In this document: positions 23,277-31,931 of the stretch, in pieces
Position numbering within the stretch: the stretch's first letter is position 1
Layout: every line of letters begins with the position of its first letter
NCBI RefSeq assembly: GCF_027587195.1
Contig: NZ_JAPDDP010000003.1
Span: forward strand, 124,001 to 188,000
DNA: 64,000 nucleotides
Direction of reading: 5' to 3'
Origin: Solirubrobacter phytolaccae
GTDB lineage: Bacteria; Actinomycetota; Thermoleophilia; Solirubrobacterales; Solirubrobacteraceae
Translations under genes and position numbers: made by a program
The notes under the pieces: model-generated
Told to the model about the DNA's origin: nothing
The model's database searches: none
Seen by the model: the letters and a program-made list of their open reading frames with translations, nothing else

Positions 23277-25565
23277 GTGCGGATCCTGATTGCTTCGCTG
23301 CTGCTTCTCCTCGCCGCGCCGGTCGCCTCGGCCCGCGTCGTCGTCGTCGCCACCGGTACCAACCAGGTGCAGCTGATCGACACCCGCACGAACGCGCCCG
23401 CCTCGGTGCGCGTCCCCGGCCCGGCCAAGGCGGTCGCGGCCACGCCCGACGGCTCGCGCGCGCTGATCGCGACGGACCGGACCGTCACGATCTATGACCT
23501 CAACGCCCGCGCGGTCCTCGGCGTCGTGCAGCTGCAGGGCGCGCCGGCCGCGCTCGCGATCTCCCCGGACGGCACCCGCGCGTACGCCGCGCGCAAGAGC
23601 GGGATCGAGATCATCGACCTCGCGACCGCCACCCGCGCAGGCCTGCGCACGCTCTCCGGCACGCCGCTCGACCTGGCGGTGACGACCGACCGCGCGGTGG
23701 TAGTCCAGACGGGCGGCAAGGTGGCCGTGCTCAACCTCGACACCGGCCGGCTCGTCCGCCGCCTGAAGCTCAAGGGCGCCGCGGGCGTCTCGATCGCCCA
23801 GGGCCAGGCGTGGATTTCCGCGACCGAGCCCAAGCGCAAGAAGAAGAAGCCGGCGGCGCGGCTCGTCCGCATCAGCCCCGCGACCGGCGGCCTGACCGGC
23901 TCGGTCGCGCTGCGCACCGACGGCGGTGGCGGCGTGGGCGTCTCGCCCGACGGGTCCCGCGCGATCGTCGCCCCCGGCGCCAAGCTCGCGGGCATCCATC
24001 GCAAGGCCGCGCTCGTCGACCTCGCCAAGCGCCGCGTGATCGCCCGCCCGGCCACCGGCGGCGGGCCCGGCCGCGCCGCGTACGCCCCGGACGGCGCGCG
24101 CCTGTACGTGTCGGACGCGAAGGCCAAGACGGTCTCGGTGCTATCCGCGTTCACGGGCGTGCGCCTGAAGACGGTCCGGCTCGGCGGCGCGCCCGGCGCG
24201 CTCGTCGTCCAGCCCGGGCTCGCGCTGCTGGTCGGCACGGAGCTCGACGACGTCCTCAACGGCACCCGCGGCGCCGACTTCCTGCGCGGGCTCGGCGGCA
24301 ACGACATCCTGCGCGGCCAGCGCGGCGACGACCAGCTCGACGGTGGCCCCGGCAACGACATCCTCTCCGGCGCCTCGGGCAACGAGACGATCGTCGGCGG
24401 CGAGGGCAACGACACGGCCTACGGCGACACCGGCCAGGACCAGATCGACCTCGGCCCCGGCGACGACACCGCCCAGGGCGGCCTCTCCAACGACGTGATC
24501 GACGGCGGCCCCGGCAACGACAAGATGGACGGCGGCGACGCGGACGACACCCTGCGCGGCGGCGAGGGCGACGACATCATCGGCGAGAAGGGCCTCGGCA
24601 ACGACATCCTGCTCGAGGGCGGCCCCGGCAACGACCTGCTCGACGGCGGCCGCGGCAACGACCGCCTGATCGACGGCGGGCCGGGCGACGACCAGCTCTA
24701 CGGCCAGAACGGCGCCGACAAGCTCGACGGCGGCGACGGCGACGACTTCCTCGTCGGCGGCCGCGCCGGCGACCAGCTCCTCGGCCGCGCCGGCAACGAC
24801 ACCATCCAGGGCAACGCCGGGCGCGACAACATCTTCGGCCAGGCCGGCGACGACACGCTCGACGGCGGCGGTGAGGACGACCGCCTGTCCGGCTACGACG
24901 GGGACGACCAGATCACCGGCGGCAGCGGCGCCGACGAGATCTTCGGCGGTGACGACGACGACACCATCCGCGTCGCCGACGACTCCGCCGACTTCGTCTT
25001 CTGCGGCCGCGGCAAGGACACGGTCTACACCGAGGACACCGCCCCCACCCGCGACCAGCTCGACTCGTGCGAGACCGTCGTCGCGATCCCGCCCGAGCCG
25101 TCCACCGACGAGCCGCCGCCCTCGGTCATCCGCGGCGGCTTCGGCAACGACAACCTCGTCGGCACCGAAGGCCCCGACTCGCTGTTCGGCTCGGTCGGCA
25201 ACGACACCCTCAACGGCCTCGGCGGCGACGACTACGTGGACGGCGAGCATCAGGACGACGTCGTCACCGGCGGCGCGGGCAACGACCAGGTCTACGGCCG
25301 CTACGGCGACGACCAGGTGTTCGGCGGCGACGGCAACGACCAGATCGAGGGCGGCTTCGGCCGCGACTACGTCGACGGCGGCCCGGGCGACGACATCATC
25401 TCCGGCACCCAGGACGAGGACCTCGTCCAGGGCGGCCCCGGCAACGACCGCATCGACGCGGTCGACGGCGCCGTGGACCGCATCGACTGCGGCGACGGCC
25501 AGGACGTCGTTGCGGTGGACCCGGTCGACGTCGTCGTCGGGGGCTGCGAGGACATCCGCCGCTAG
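23277..25565 (+). CDS. Secreted beta-propeller/RTX calcium-repeat protein
   Basis: The 762-residue protein starts with a Sec signal peptide ending V-A-S-A. Residues about 20-320 hold YncE/WD-like propeller blades (S-P-D-G-T/S-R-A repeats and V-S-P-D-G-S-R). Then two blocks of nonapeptide RTX repeats of the G-G-x-G-x-D type cover about 322-575 and 618-745. A Pro-rich linker with two cysteines separates them. RTX repeats form calcium-bound beta-rolls, usually on type-I-secreted proteins, yet this one has a Sec signal and no type-I secretion genes nearby. The end shares CTAG at 25562-25565 with the convergent AlgX-like gene. Enzyme activity is not evident. Confidence 0.8.
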   Translation: MRILIASLLLLLAAPVASARVVVVATGTNQVQLIDTRTNAPASVRVPGPAKAVAATPDGSRALIATDRTVTIYDLNARAVLGVVQLQGAPAALAISPDGTRAYAARKSGIEIIDLATATRAGLRTLSGTPLDLAVTTDRAVVVQTGGKVAVLNLDTGRLVRRLKLKGAAGVSIAQGQAWISATEPKRKKKKPAARLVRISPATGGLTGSVALRTDGGGGVGVSPDGSRAIVAPGAKLAGIHRKAALVDLAKRRVIARPATGGGPGRAAYAPDGARLYVSDAKAKTVSVLSAFTGVRLKTVRLGGAPGALVVQPGLALLVGTELDDVLNGTRGADFLRGLGGNDILRGQRGDDQLDGGPGNDILSGASGNETIVGGEGNDTAYGDTGQDQIDLGPGDDTAQGGLSNDVIDGGPGNDKMDGGDADDTLRGGEGDDIIGEKGLGNDILLEGGPGNDLLDGGRGNDRLIDGGPGDDQLYGQNGADKLDGGDGDDFLVGGRAGDQLLGRAGNDTIQGNAGRDNIFGQAGDDTLDGGGEDDRLSGYDGDDQITGGSGADEIFGGDDDDTIRVADDSADFVFCGRGKDTVYTEDTAPTRDQLDSCETVVAIPPEPSTDEPPPSVIRGGFGNDNLVGTEGPDSLFGSVGNDTLNGLGGDDYVDGEHQDDVVTGGAGNDQVYGRYGDDQVFGGDGNDQIEGGFGRDYVDGGPGDDIISGTQDEDLVQGGPGNDRIDAVDGAVDRIDCGDGQDVVAVDPVDVVVGGCEDIRR
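24238..25520 (+). repeat. RTX-encoding G+C-rich repeat array
   Basis: Repeated GGCGGC...GGCAACGACN-type units encode the nonapeptides in two blocks, about 24238-24990 and 25132-25520. Neighbouring units differ at the codon level, so the array looks old rather than freshly expanded. Confidence 0.75.
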
Positions 25566-26704
25566 CCGGCGGCGGCGAGCGCGGCCTCGAGCGCGTCCAT
25601 GAACGCCGGGGTGACGATCCCGGCGTCCGAGACGAGGTACGTGACGTCGCGCTCGACCTTCTCGAGGATCACGGTGTCCGCCGCGACGATCGCCTGGATG
25701 AGCTGGTCGGCCGGCGTCGTGAGCCAGTCGGCCGGGACCAGCTCCTGCATGTAGGGCGTGAGCCCGACCGCGAGCGTCGGGCCGAAGGAGTCGATCAGGA
25801 ACGCGGTGCGGCCCGGGTACACGGGCGCGCCCGCGGGCCGCTGGATCTTCCAGTCCGGCCCGGTGCGCGTGGCGTTGGCGCCGATCAGCGCGGCCAGGTC
25901 GCCGGTGTGCTCGACGCGGCCCTTGACGATCTCGGACTCGCGGATGGGCGGGCCGTCGAGGTGCTCGAGCACCGCGCGCGCCGCCTGCACGCCGCCCTTG
26001 GTGTTCCAGTGCGTGTCCTCGGGCCAGTAGCTCTCCTGCGGCGGGTCGGCGCGCCCGGCGAGCATCGTCTTGCGCAGCGGGAGCAGCTCGGGGAGACCGG
26101 CGTCCTCGACCCGTCGCCACCCCTCGCGCTTACCCGCCGCGTAGCAATCCTGCTCGGCGAAGCCGTCCTTCGGCAGGTAGCGCGAATAGACCGTGGACTT
26201 GTCCGGCGGGATCACGAAGGCGACCTTGCGCCCGCTGTCGCGAATGAGCTCGATGAGCCGGCGGTAGCGACGCATCGCCTCGTCCCAGGCGATCGACGGC
26301 TTGCAGGCGTTCTGGAGATCAGCCTCCAGGAAGAGCCAGCCGTCGCGGCCCTTCAGCACGCCGGTCGGCGGCGGCGCGGCACCGGGCGCGGGCGTGGGGG
26401 TCGGCTTGGCCGGCTGCTCGGGCTTGCCGAACGGCAGCGCGTTCTCCTCGCCGCCCGAGTAGTCCGGCGTGGTGTCGAACACGTTCACCGACACCCAGGT
26501 GTTGGCGCGCACGGCCTGCTCGCGCAACGGCAGGCGGTCGACGAAGAAGCGCGTGGCGCCGTCGAACGCGTCCCAGCCGTCCGACAGCGCCGGGCGCGGC
26601 GCCATCGGGCGGTTCTCGAACGGCCGCGCGCGGACGCCGCCCGCCCACAGCAGCAGCGGGGCGGCGAAGAACAGCAGGGCGAAGGCGGCGACGAGCTTGC
26701 GCAT
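25562..26704 (-). CDS. AlgX/AlgJ-like SGNH O-acetyltransferase
   Basis: The 380-residue protein has an N-terminal signal anchor and a Pro-rich stretch (about 115-135). The SGNH-like catalytic domain shows D230-T-H232-W and later S306 in I-D-S-F-G. This order and spacing match the Asp-x-His ... Ser triad of alginate acetyltransferases AlgX/AlgJ. It would act outside the membrane, passing acetyl groups delivered by the MBOAT protein to a polysaccharide. Its ATG overlaps the MBOAT stop (TGATG), so the two are coupled. The polysaccharide is not known. Confidence 0.8.
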   Translation of the reverse strand: MRKLVAAFALLFFAAPLLLWAGGVRARPFENRPMAPRPALSDGWDAFDGATRFFVDRLPLREQAVRANTWVSVNVFDTTPDYSGGEENALPFGKPEQPAKPTPTPAPGAAPPPTGVLKGRDGWLFLEADLQNACKPSIAWDEAMRRYRRLIELIRDSGRKVAFVIPPDKSTVYSRYLPKDGFAEQDCYAAGKREGWRRVEDAGLPELLPLRKTMLAGRADPPQESYWPEDTHWNTKGGVQAARAVLEHLDGPPIRESEIVKGRVEHTGDLAALIGANATRTGPDWKIQRPAGAPVYPGRTAFLIDSFGPTLAVGLTPYMQELVPADWLTTPADQLIQAIVAADTVILEKVERDVTYLVSDAGIVTPAFMDALEAALAAAG

Positions 26705-28128
26705 CAGAACTGGAAGTAGAGGAAGGGGCTGAAGGAGCCGGCGGCGACCACGATCGCCGCGTACGCCGCCGTGGCGAGCACCGCGCAGCGCGCGTACAGC
26801 GGCGCGCCGTCCCAACGGCCCATCAGCACCTTGCCCATGACGAAGTCACGCGGGAGCAGGGCGCTGGCCAGGCCGACCACGAGCGCGAACACGGCCTGAC
26901 CGTGCAGCGCGGCCTCCACGCGCGGGTCCAGCCCGCTGAAGTCGAAGGACACCATCGCGCCCATGAAGGCGAGCGCCTGGTCCAGGTCGGCGACGCGGAA
27001 CAGGACCCAGCCGAACACGACGACGACGAAGGTGACGAGGCGCCGCGGCCACTGCAGGCGCTCGTCGCTCCAGCGGTTGATCCCGCCCAGGCGCTCACCG
27101 ACGAGCAGCAGGCCGTTGTAGACCCCCCACAGCAGGAACGTCCACGCCGCGCCGTGCCAGAAGCCGGTGAGCAGGAACACGAACAGCAGGTTGCGCACGG
27201 TGTGCGCCTGCGTGCCGCGCGAACCGCCGAGCGGGATGTACACGTAGTCGCGGAACCAGCGCGACAGCGTCATGTGCCAGCGCCGCCAGAAGTCCGTCAT
27301 CGACACCGACGAGTACGGGCGGTTGAAGTTCTCCGGGAAGCGCAGGCCGAACATCCGCGCCATGCCGATGGCCATGTCGCTGTAGCCCGAGAAGTCGAAG
27401 TAGATCTGGACCGTGTAGGCCAGCGCGCCCAGCCACGCCGTGCCCGACGTCGGGTTGCTGGAGACCGCGAACGCGGCGTCCGCCACGCGGCCCGCCGGAT
27501 CGGCGATCACGACCTTCTTCGACAGGCCGAGGGCGAAGCGCGGGAAGCCCTCCGCGATGTCGTTCAGGCGCTCCGACCGCGGCGGCGGCGTACGGATCTG
27601 GTCGTCGATCTCGTGGTAGCGGATGATCGGTCCCGCGATCAGCTGCGGGAAGAACGCCATGTACTCCGTGTAGTCCGCCAGCGAGCGCATCGGCCGCGCG
27701 TGGCCGCGGTAGATGTCGACGATGTACGAGATCGCGTGGAACGTGAAGAACGAGATGCCGATCGGCAGCGCGATGTCCGGGACGCCGATCGTCCCGTCGC
27801 CCAGCAGCGCGTCGATCTGCTCGGCCACGAACACCGTGTACTTCCAAGCGAACAGCAGCGCCAGGTTGAAGACCAGCGCGACGATCAGCGCCGTCTTGGC
27901 CCGCTCCGGCCTGGGGCCGTGCTTGAAGCGCTGGATGAGCGCGCCGGCGACGAAGTTGAAGCCGATGCTCGCCAGGAACACGAACAGGAACGCGTGGGCG
28001 CCCCAGACGTAGAAGCCGAGGCTGACGACCGCCAGCAGCGCGTTGCGGCCGGCGGGCGGCAACGCCAGGTAGCCGGCCAGCACGACCGGCATGAACAACC
28101 ACAGGAACTCGATCGAGGAGAAGACCAT
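26704..28128 (-). CDS. MBOAT-family membrane O-acyltransferase (AlgI-like)
   Basis: The 474-residue, multi-helix protein opens M-V-F-S-S-I-E-F-L-W-L-F. It has Q-I-Y-F-D-F-S-G-Y-S-D-M-A-I-G, W-R-R-W-H-M-T-L-S-R-W-F-R-D-Y-V-Y-I-P-L-G-G and the catalytic-type H325 in G-F-W-H-G-A-A-W-T-F. All are hallmarks of AlgI-like MBOAT proteins that pass acetyl groups across the membrane. It is paired with an AlgX-like transferase downstream and a GT2 gene upstream, forming a small polysaccharide modification locus. The family assignment is firm. Confidence 0.93.
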   Translation of the reverse strand: MVFSSIEFLWLFMPVVLAGYLALPPAGRNALLAVVSLGFYVWGAHAFLFVFLASIGFNFVAGALIQRFKHGPRPERAKTALIVALVFNLALLFAWKYTVFVAEQIDALLGDGTIGVPDIALPIGISFFTFHAISYIVDIYRGHARPMRSLADYTEYMAFFPQLIAGPIIRYHEIDDQIRTPPPRSERLNDIAEGFPRFALGLSKKVVIADPAGRVADAAFAVSSNPTSGTAWLGALAYTVQIYFDFSGYSDMAIGMARMFGLRFPENFNRPYSSVSMTDFWRRWHMTLSRWFRDYVYIPLGGSRGTQAHTVRNLLFVFLLTGFWHGAAWTFLLWGVYNGLLLVGERLGGINRWSDERLQWPRRLVTFVVVVFGWVLFRVADLDQALAFMGAMVSFDFSGLDPRVEAALHGQAVFALVVGLASALLPRDFVMGKVLMGRWDGAPLYARCAVLATAAYAAIVVAAGSFSPFLYFQF

Positions 28129-28155
28129 GCACGGCCCGTCGCCGGGCGGAGCAGT

Positions 28156-28884
28156 CTACGAAGTGAACCGGAAGCGGAACAGCGCGGCGACGGCGCCGAA
28201 GCCGTCCTTCCACGTGATCTTCTTGCCCTCGGCGTACGAGCGGCCGTAGTAGGAGATCGGCACTTCGTAGAGCCGGATCTCCGGGCCGAAGCGGAGGATC
28301 TTCGCGGTCAGCTCGGGCTCGATGCGGAAGTCGTTGGAGACGAGCGTGAGGCCACGCACGAGGTCGCCGCGGAAGGCCTTGTAGCCGACTTCCATGTCCG
28401 AGATCGTCGTGTTGTAGAGCACGTTCGACAGCAGCGTGAGGAAGCGGTTGCCGGCGTAGTGCCAGAAGAGGTGGGCGCGCTGGGCGTGGGCGCCGCCGCG
28501 CAGGCGGGTGCCGAAGACGGCGTCGGCGACGCCGGTCAGGAGCGGGTCGATCAGCGCCGGGATGTCCTTGGGCGAGTACTCGAGGTCGGCGTCCTGGATG
28601 AGCAGGATGTCGCCGTGGGACTCGTCGATGCCGCGGCGGACCGCGGCGCCCTTGCCGAGGTTGCGCGGCTGGGCGTGGACCGTCACCTGCGGGTAGGTGG
28701 CGGCGAGGCGCGCGAGCTCGGCGGCGGAGCCGTCCGTGGAGCCGTCGTCGACGAGCAGGATCTCGAGGCGCAGGTCGAGCGCGAGCAGCTCCTCGACGAC
28801 CTGCGCGACGGTCTTCTCCTCGTTGAAGACCGGGACGACGACGCTGACGAGCGGCCGTCCGGCGCCGTTGCTGGGCTCAGACAC
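28156..28884 (-). CDS. Glycosyltransferase family 2
   Basis: The 242-residue GT-A enzyme has V-S-V-V-V-P-V-F-N-E-E, D-D-G-S-T-D-G-S, the D-x-D-type motif in Q-D-A-D-L-E-Y, and D-M-E-V-G-Y-K. It resembles dolichol/undecaprenyl-phosphate sugar synthases without a C-terminal membrane domain. It probably makes a lipid-linked sugar used by the neighbouring acetylated polysaccharide or by GT39-like enzymes. The GTG start has TAGCAT 8 nt upstream, overlapping the stop of the preceding ABC-F gene. Confidence 0.88.
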   Translation of the reverse strand: MSEPSNGAGRPLVSVVVPVFNEEKTVAQVVEELLALDLRLEILLVDDGSTDGSAAELARLAATYPQVTVHAQPRNLGKGAAVRRGIDESHGDILLIQDADLEYSPKDIPALIDPLLTGVADAVFGTRLRGGAHAQRAHLFWHYAGNRFLTLLSNVLYNTTISDMEVGYKAFRGDLVRGLTLVSNDFRIEPELTAKILRFGPEIRLYEVPISYYGRSYAEGKKITWKDGFGAVAALFRFRFTS

Positions 28885-28892
28885 GGCGCGCC

Positions 28893-28898
28893 ATGCTA
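28893..28898 (-). promoter_or_regulatory. -10-like TAGCAT overlapping a stop codon
   Basis: Minus-strand TAGCAT ends 8 nt before GTG 28884. Its TAG is also the stop codon of the ABC-F gene, so promoter and stop coincide. Confidence 0.4.
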
Positions 28899-30539
28899 GC
28901 CGGTGGACCGCACAAGCTCAGCGTTCACGGACCAACCGCCCTCGTAGGCCCGCACCTCACCGTCGGCCACGTGCACGATCCGGTCGGCGATCCGGTCCAG
29001 GAAGTAGCGGTCGTGCGAGACGGCGATGACGGTCCCGTCGTAGCGCTCCAGCGCGCCTTCGAGCGCCTCGATCGAGTCGATGTCGAGGTGGTTCGTCGGC
29101 TCGTCGAGGACGAGGCAGTTCGGCGCGTCCTGCATCAGGCACAGGAACGCGAGCCGGGTCCGCTCGCCGCCGCTCAGCGACCCGACCGGCCGCCGCGTCT
29201 GCTCGTAGTCGAACAGGAACGCCATCAGGAGCCGCACGGCGGCGTCCTCGGCCAGCGAGCGGCCGGCGCGGAGCGCGTCGAGCACGGTCGCCTCGTCCGA
29301 CAGCGAGCCCGCCGCCTGGGAGAGATAGCCCAGCGTGATGCCGTCACCGGCCCAGCGCGTGCCGTCGAGCGGCTCGAGCTCCTCGGTCAACACGCGCAGC
29401 AAGGTCGTCTTGCCGCCGCCGTTCGGGCCGACGACGCCGACGCGCTCGCCCCGCCCGACGACCAGCTCGACGTCGAGCAGCACCGGCTCGTCGCCGTAGC
29501 CCGCGTCAACGCCCTCCAGGGCGAGCACGCGCTGGCCGCCGCGCTGGCCGGACCGCAGCGCCAAAGCCATCTTGCGCCGCTCGAAGACGGGCCGGTCGAC
29601 CTTCTCCATGCGGTCGATCTGCATCTGCTTGACGCGCGCCTGCTTGGCCATCCGCTCGTTGACGCGGATGTGCGCCCAGTGGCGGAAGCGCCGCACCGCC
29701 TCTTCCAGGCGCGCGATCTCCTTCTGCTGGGTCACGTACACCTGCCGCTGGCGTTCGAGCTCGAGCTCGCGCGCGAGGACGTAGGCGCTGTAGTTGCCCG
29801 GCCACATGCGGATCGTGCCGTTGTCGAGCTCGGCGATCTCGGCCACGGCCGCGTCGAGCAGGTGGCGGTCGTGGGAGATCATCACGACCGCGCCGTCGAA
29901 GTCGTCCAACAGCGCGCCGAACCGCTCGCGGCGGGCCATGTCCAGGTGCGCCTCGGGCTCGTCGAGCAGCAGGACGTCCGGCCGGCGCGCGAGGCAGGCC
30001 GCCAGCGCGACGAGCTTGCGCTGGCCGCCGGAGAGCTCGCTCGTGGGCATCTCGAGCAGCGGACCGTCGATGCCGAGCGCGCGCAGATGGCCGAGCGCCT
30101 CGCCCTCGGCGCGGTCGCCGCCCGCGTCCGTCCAGCGGGCGAGCACGCGCTCGTGGTGCGCGAGCGCGCGGCTCATCGCGTCCAGGTCGGACGCGAGGTG
30201 CGGGTCCGACAGGCGGCGCTCCGCCGCGTGCAGCTCCGCTTCCAGCGTCTCCAGCTCCGGTCGGGCGGCGCGGACCGTGGCCCGCGGGTCGCGCTCGTCG
30301 CCGTCGACGATCTGCGGCAGGTGCGCCCACACCAGCCCGCGACGGCGGGTGACGGCGCCGTCGTCGGCCACGTCCAGCCCGGCGAGGATCCGCAGCAGCG
30401 TGGACTTGCCGCCGCCGTTGGGCCCGAGGATGCCGATCCGCGAGCTCGCCTCGACGTCGAGGTCGGTGCCGCGCAGGATCTTCCGGCCGCCGAACGACTT
30501 CGTCAGGCCTCGGGCGGCGAGCAGCGGTACGACGGACAT
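28896..30539 (-). CDS. ABC-F family ATP-binding protein
   Basis: The 547-residue soluble protein holds two ATP-binding cassettes: Walker A G-P-N-G-G-G-K-S at about residue 40 and G-P-N-G-G-G-K-T at about residue 370, each with an L-S-G-G signature. The interdomain linker is long and basic (E-R-M-A-K-Q-A-R-V-K-Q-M-Q), and there are no membrane segments. ABC-F proteins act on the ribosome as translation factors or antibiotic-resistance proteins. The first Walker B reads D-E-P-E-A-H-L-D instead of the usual D-E-P-T-N-H-L-D; the second is standard. It resembles housekeeping members more than known resistance ones, but resistance cannot be excluded. Confidence 0.92.
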   Translation of the reverse strand: MSVVPLLAARGLTKSFGGRKILRGTDLDVEASSRIGILGPNGGGKSTLLRILAGLDVADDGAVTRRRGLVWAHLPQIVDGDERDPRATVRAARPELETLEAELHAAERRLSDPHLASDLDAMSRALAHHERVLARWTDAGGDRAEGEALGHLRALGIDGPLLEMPTSELSGGQRKLVALAACLARRPDVLLLDEPEAHLDMARRERFGALLDDFDGAVVMISHDRHLLDAAVAEIAELDNGTIRMWPGNYSAYVLARELELERQRQVYVTQQKEIARLEEAVRRFRHWAHIRVNERMAKQARVKQMQIDRMEKVDRPVFERRKMALALRSGQRGGQRVLALEGVDAGYGDEPVLLDVELVVGRGERVGVVGPNGGGKTTLLRVLTEELEPLDGTRWAGDGITLGYLSQAAGSLSDEATVLDALRAGRSLAEDAAVRLLMAFLFDYEQTRRPVGSLSGGERTRLAFLCLMQDAPNCLVLDEPTNHLDIDSIEALEGALERYDGTVIAVSHDRYFLDRIADRIVHVADGEVRAYEGGWSVNAELVRSTG

Positions 30540-30603
30540 GGCGGATAGCGTCGCGAGCACCCGGGTATGGGGCAATCGAGCCAGCCGCACCCGTACACAC
30601 GAG

Positions 30604-31497
30604 ATGCCCGCCCCCAAGATCCATATCGGCCCCGAACCGGCCGACCACCTCGTCCAGGCCGTCGAGGACGGTGGCGGGCGCGTGGTCGGCCTGAGCGAGG
30701 CCGAGGCGATCGTCTGGGCCGGGCCGGAGACGGACTTCCCCGCGGAGCTGCCGTCGAGCGTCCGCTGGGTCCAGCTGCAGTCCGCGGGGATCGAGCCGTG
30801 GGTGGAGCGGATCCGCGCTGCGCCGGAGGACGTCCAGTTCACGAGCGCGGTCGGCGCGTACGCGTCGCAGGTCGCCGAGCACGCGCTCGCGCTGCTCCTC
30901 GCGGGTGTCCGCGGGATCGCGGGCTACGCGCGGGCGAGGACGTGGGACCGCCGCGACGACCCGGTCCTCGAAGGCTCGACGGTCGCGATCGTCGGCGCCG
31001 GCGGGATCGGGCGCGAGCTGATCCGCCTGCTCGAACCGCACGACGTGCAGATCCTCGCCGTCACCCGCTCTGGGCGGGACGACACGATCCCGGTCGAGCG
31101 GCTCGGCGAAGTCTGGGGCAAGGCCGACCACTTCGTGATCGCCGCGCCCGCGACGGACGGCACCCGCCATCTCGTTGGTGCGGACGAGCTCGCGCAGATG
31201 CGCCCGCACGCGTGGATCGTGAACATCGCGCGCGGGTCGCTGATCGACCAGGACGCGCTCGTCGAGGCCTTGCGCTCGAACAAGATCGGCGGCGCGGCGC
31301 TCGACGTGACCGACCCCGAGCCGCTGCCGGACGACCACCCGCTGTGGAACGAGCCGCGCGCGCTGATCACCCCGCACGTCGCCAACCCGCAGCAGACCAT
31401 GGACCGCGACCTCGCCAAGCGCGTGCGCGCGAACGTGGAACGTTTCGCGGCGGGGGAGGCGCTGATCGCGCCGATCAGCCGCGATCAGGGGTACTGA
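30604..31497 (+). CDS. D-2-hydroxyacid dehydrogenase family protein
   Basis: The 297-residue NAD(P)-dependent dehydrogenase has the nucleotide motif V-G-A-G-G-I-G-R-E-L. The catalytic Arg is in N-I-A-R-G-S-L-I-D, the Glu-side region is D-V-T-D-P-E-P-L-P, and the His is in I-T-P-H-V-A-N. It would oxidise or reduce a 2-hydroxy/2-keto acid; the substrate is not predictable. It is divergent from the ABC-F gene with 64 nt between the starts. Confidence 0.88.
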   Translation: MPAPKIHIGPEPADHLVQAVEDGGGRVVGLSEAEAIVWAGPETDFPAELPSSVRWVQLQSAGIEPWVERIRAAPEDVQFTSAVGAYASQVAEHALALLLAGVRGIAGYARARTWDRRDDPVLEGSTVAIVGAGGIGRELIRLLEPHDVQILAVTRSGRDDTIPVERLGEVWGKADHFVIAAPATDGTRHLVGADELAQMRPHAWIVNIARGSLIDQDALVEALRSNKIGGAALDVTDPEPLPDDHPLWNEPRALITPHVANPQQTMDRDLAKRVRANVERFAAGEALIAPISRDQGY

Positions 31498-31527
31498 GCC
31501 GCCGCTGCAAGCGCGAGACTCCCGCGC

Positions 31528-31917
31528 ATGCTGAAAGAGTTTCGCGAGTTCGTCCTGCGGGGCAACGTTGTCGACCTCGCCATCGCCGTCATCATCGGCG
31601 CCGCGTTCGGAGCGCTGGTCGCCTCGGCGGTGGAGAACATCTTCACGCCGTTGATCGCCGCGATCGTCGGCAAGCCGGACTTCAGTGAGCTGACGTTCTC
31701 GATCAACGGGTCGGTGTTCAAGTACGGCCTGTTCCTCAACGCGCTGATCTCGTTCCTCTCGATCGCCGCGGTCGTGTTCTTCTTCGTCGTCAAGCCGATG
31801 AACACGTTCCTGGCGCTGCGCAAGCAGGACGACGTCACGCCCGAGGCGGAGTCTCCCGCCGAGGATGTGCGCCTGCTCACGGAGATCCGTGACCTGCTGG
31901 CGGAGCGTCGCCCGTAG
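31528..31917 (+). CDS. mscL: Large-conductance mechanosensitive channel
   Basis: The 129-residue protein is a clear MscL: M-L-K-E-F-R-E-F-V-L-R-G-N-V-V-D-L-A-I-A-V-I-I-G-A-A-F at the start. Two membrane helices surround a periplasmic loop, and a charged C-terminal helix ends L-L-T-E-I-R-D-L-L. It opens on hypo-osmotic stress to release solutes. It sits next to trehalose-phosphate phosphatase, another osmotic-stress gene. GAGACT ends 7 nt before the ATG, a weak leaderless context. Confidence 0.96.
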   Translation: MLKEFREFVLRGNVVDLAIAVIIGAAFGALVASAVENIFTPLIAAIVGKPDFSELTFSINGSVFKYGLFLNALISFLSIAAVVFFFVVKPMNTFLALRKQDDVTPEAESPAEDVRLLTEIRDLLAERRP

Positions 31918-31919
31918 GC

Positions 31920-31925
31920 AATACT
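31920..31925 (+). promoter_or_regulatory. -10-like AATACT before otsB
   Basis: AATACT ends 6 nt before GTG 31932. It may give a separate leaderless otsB transcript. Confidence 0.35.
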
Positions 31926-31931
31926 GGACCC

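Noticed and set aside
24141-26120. Long minus-strand frame opposite the RTX gene (Val/Ala-rich product)
   Set aside because: It is the antisense of the repeat array, where high G+C removes stops. The plus strand has clear RTX motifs and a signal peptide.
26902-28899. Plus-strand frame of 665 residues opposite MBOAT and GT2
   Set aside because: The minus strand has MBOAT and GT2 motifs; the plus product is low-complexity Arg/Asp/Val.
28896-30539. Antibiotic-resistance ABC-F protein
   Set aside because: Two standard cassettes and no recognisable resistance-specific linker; the family is known but resistance cannot be claimed.
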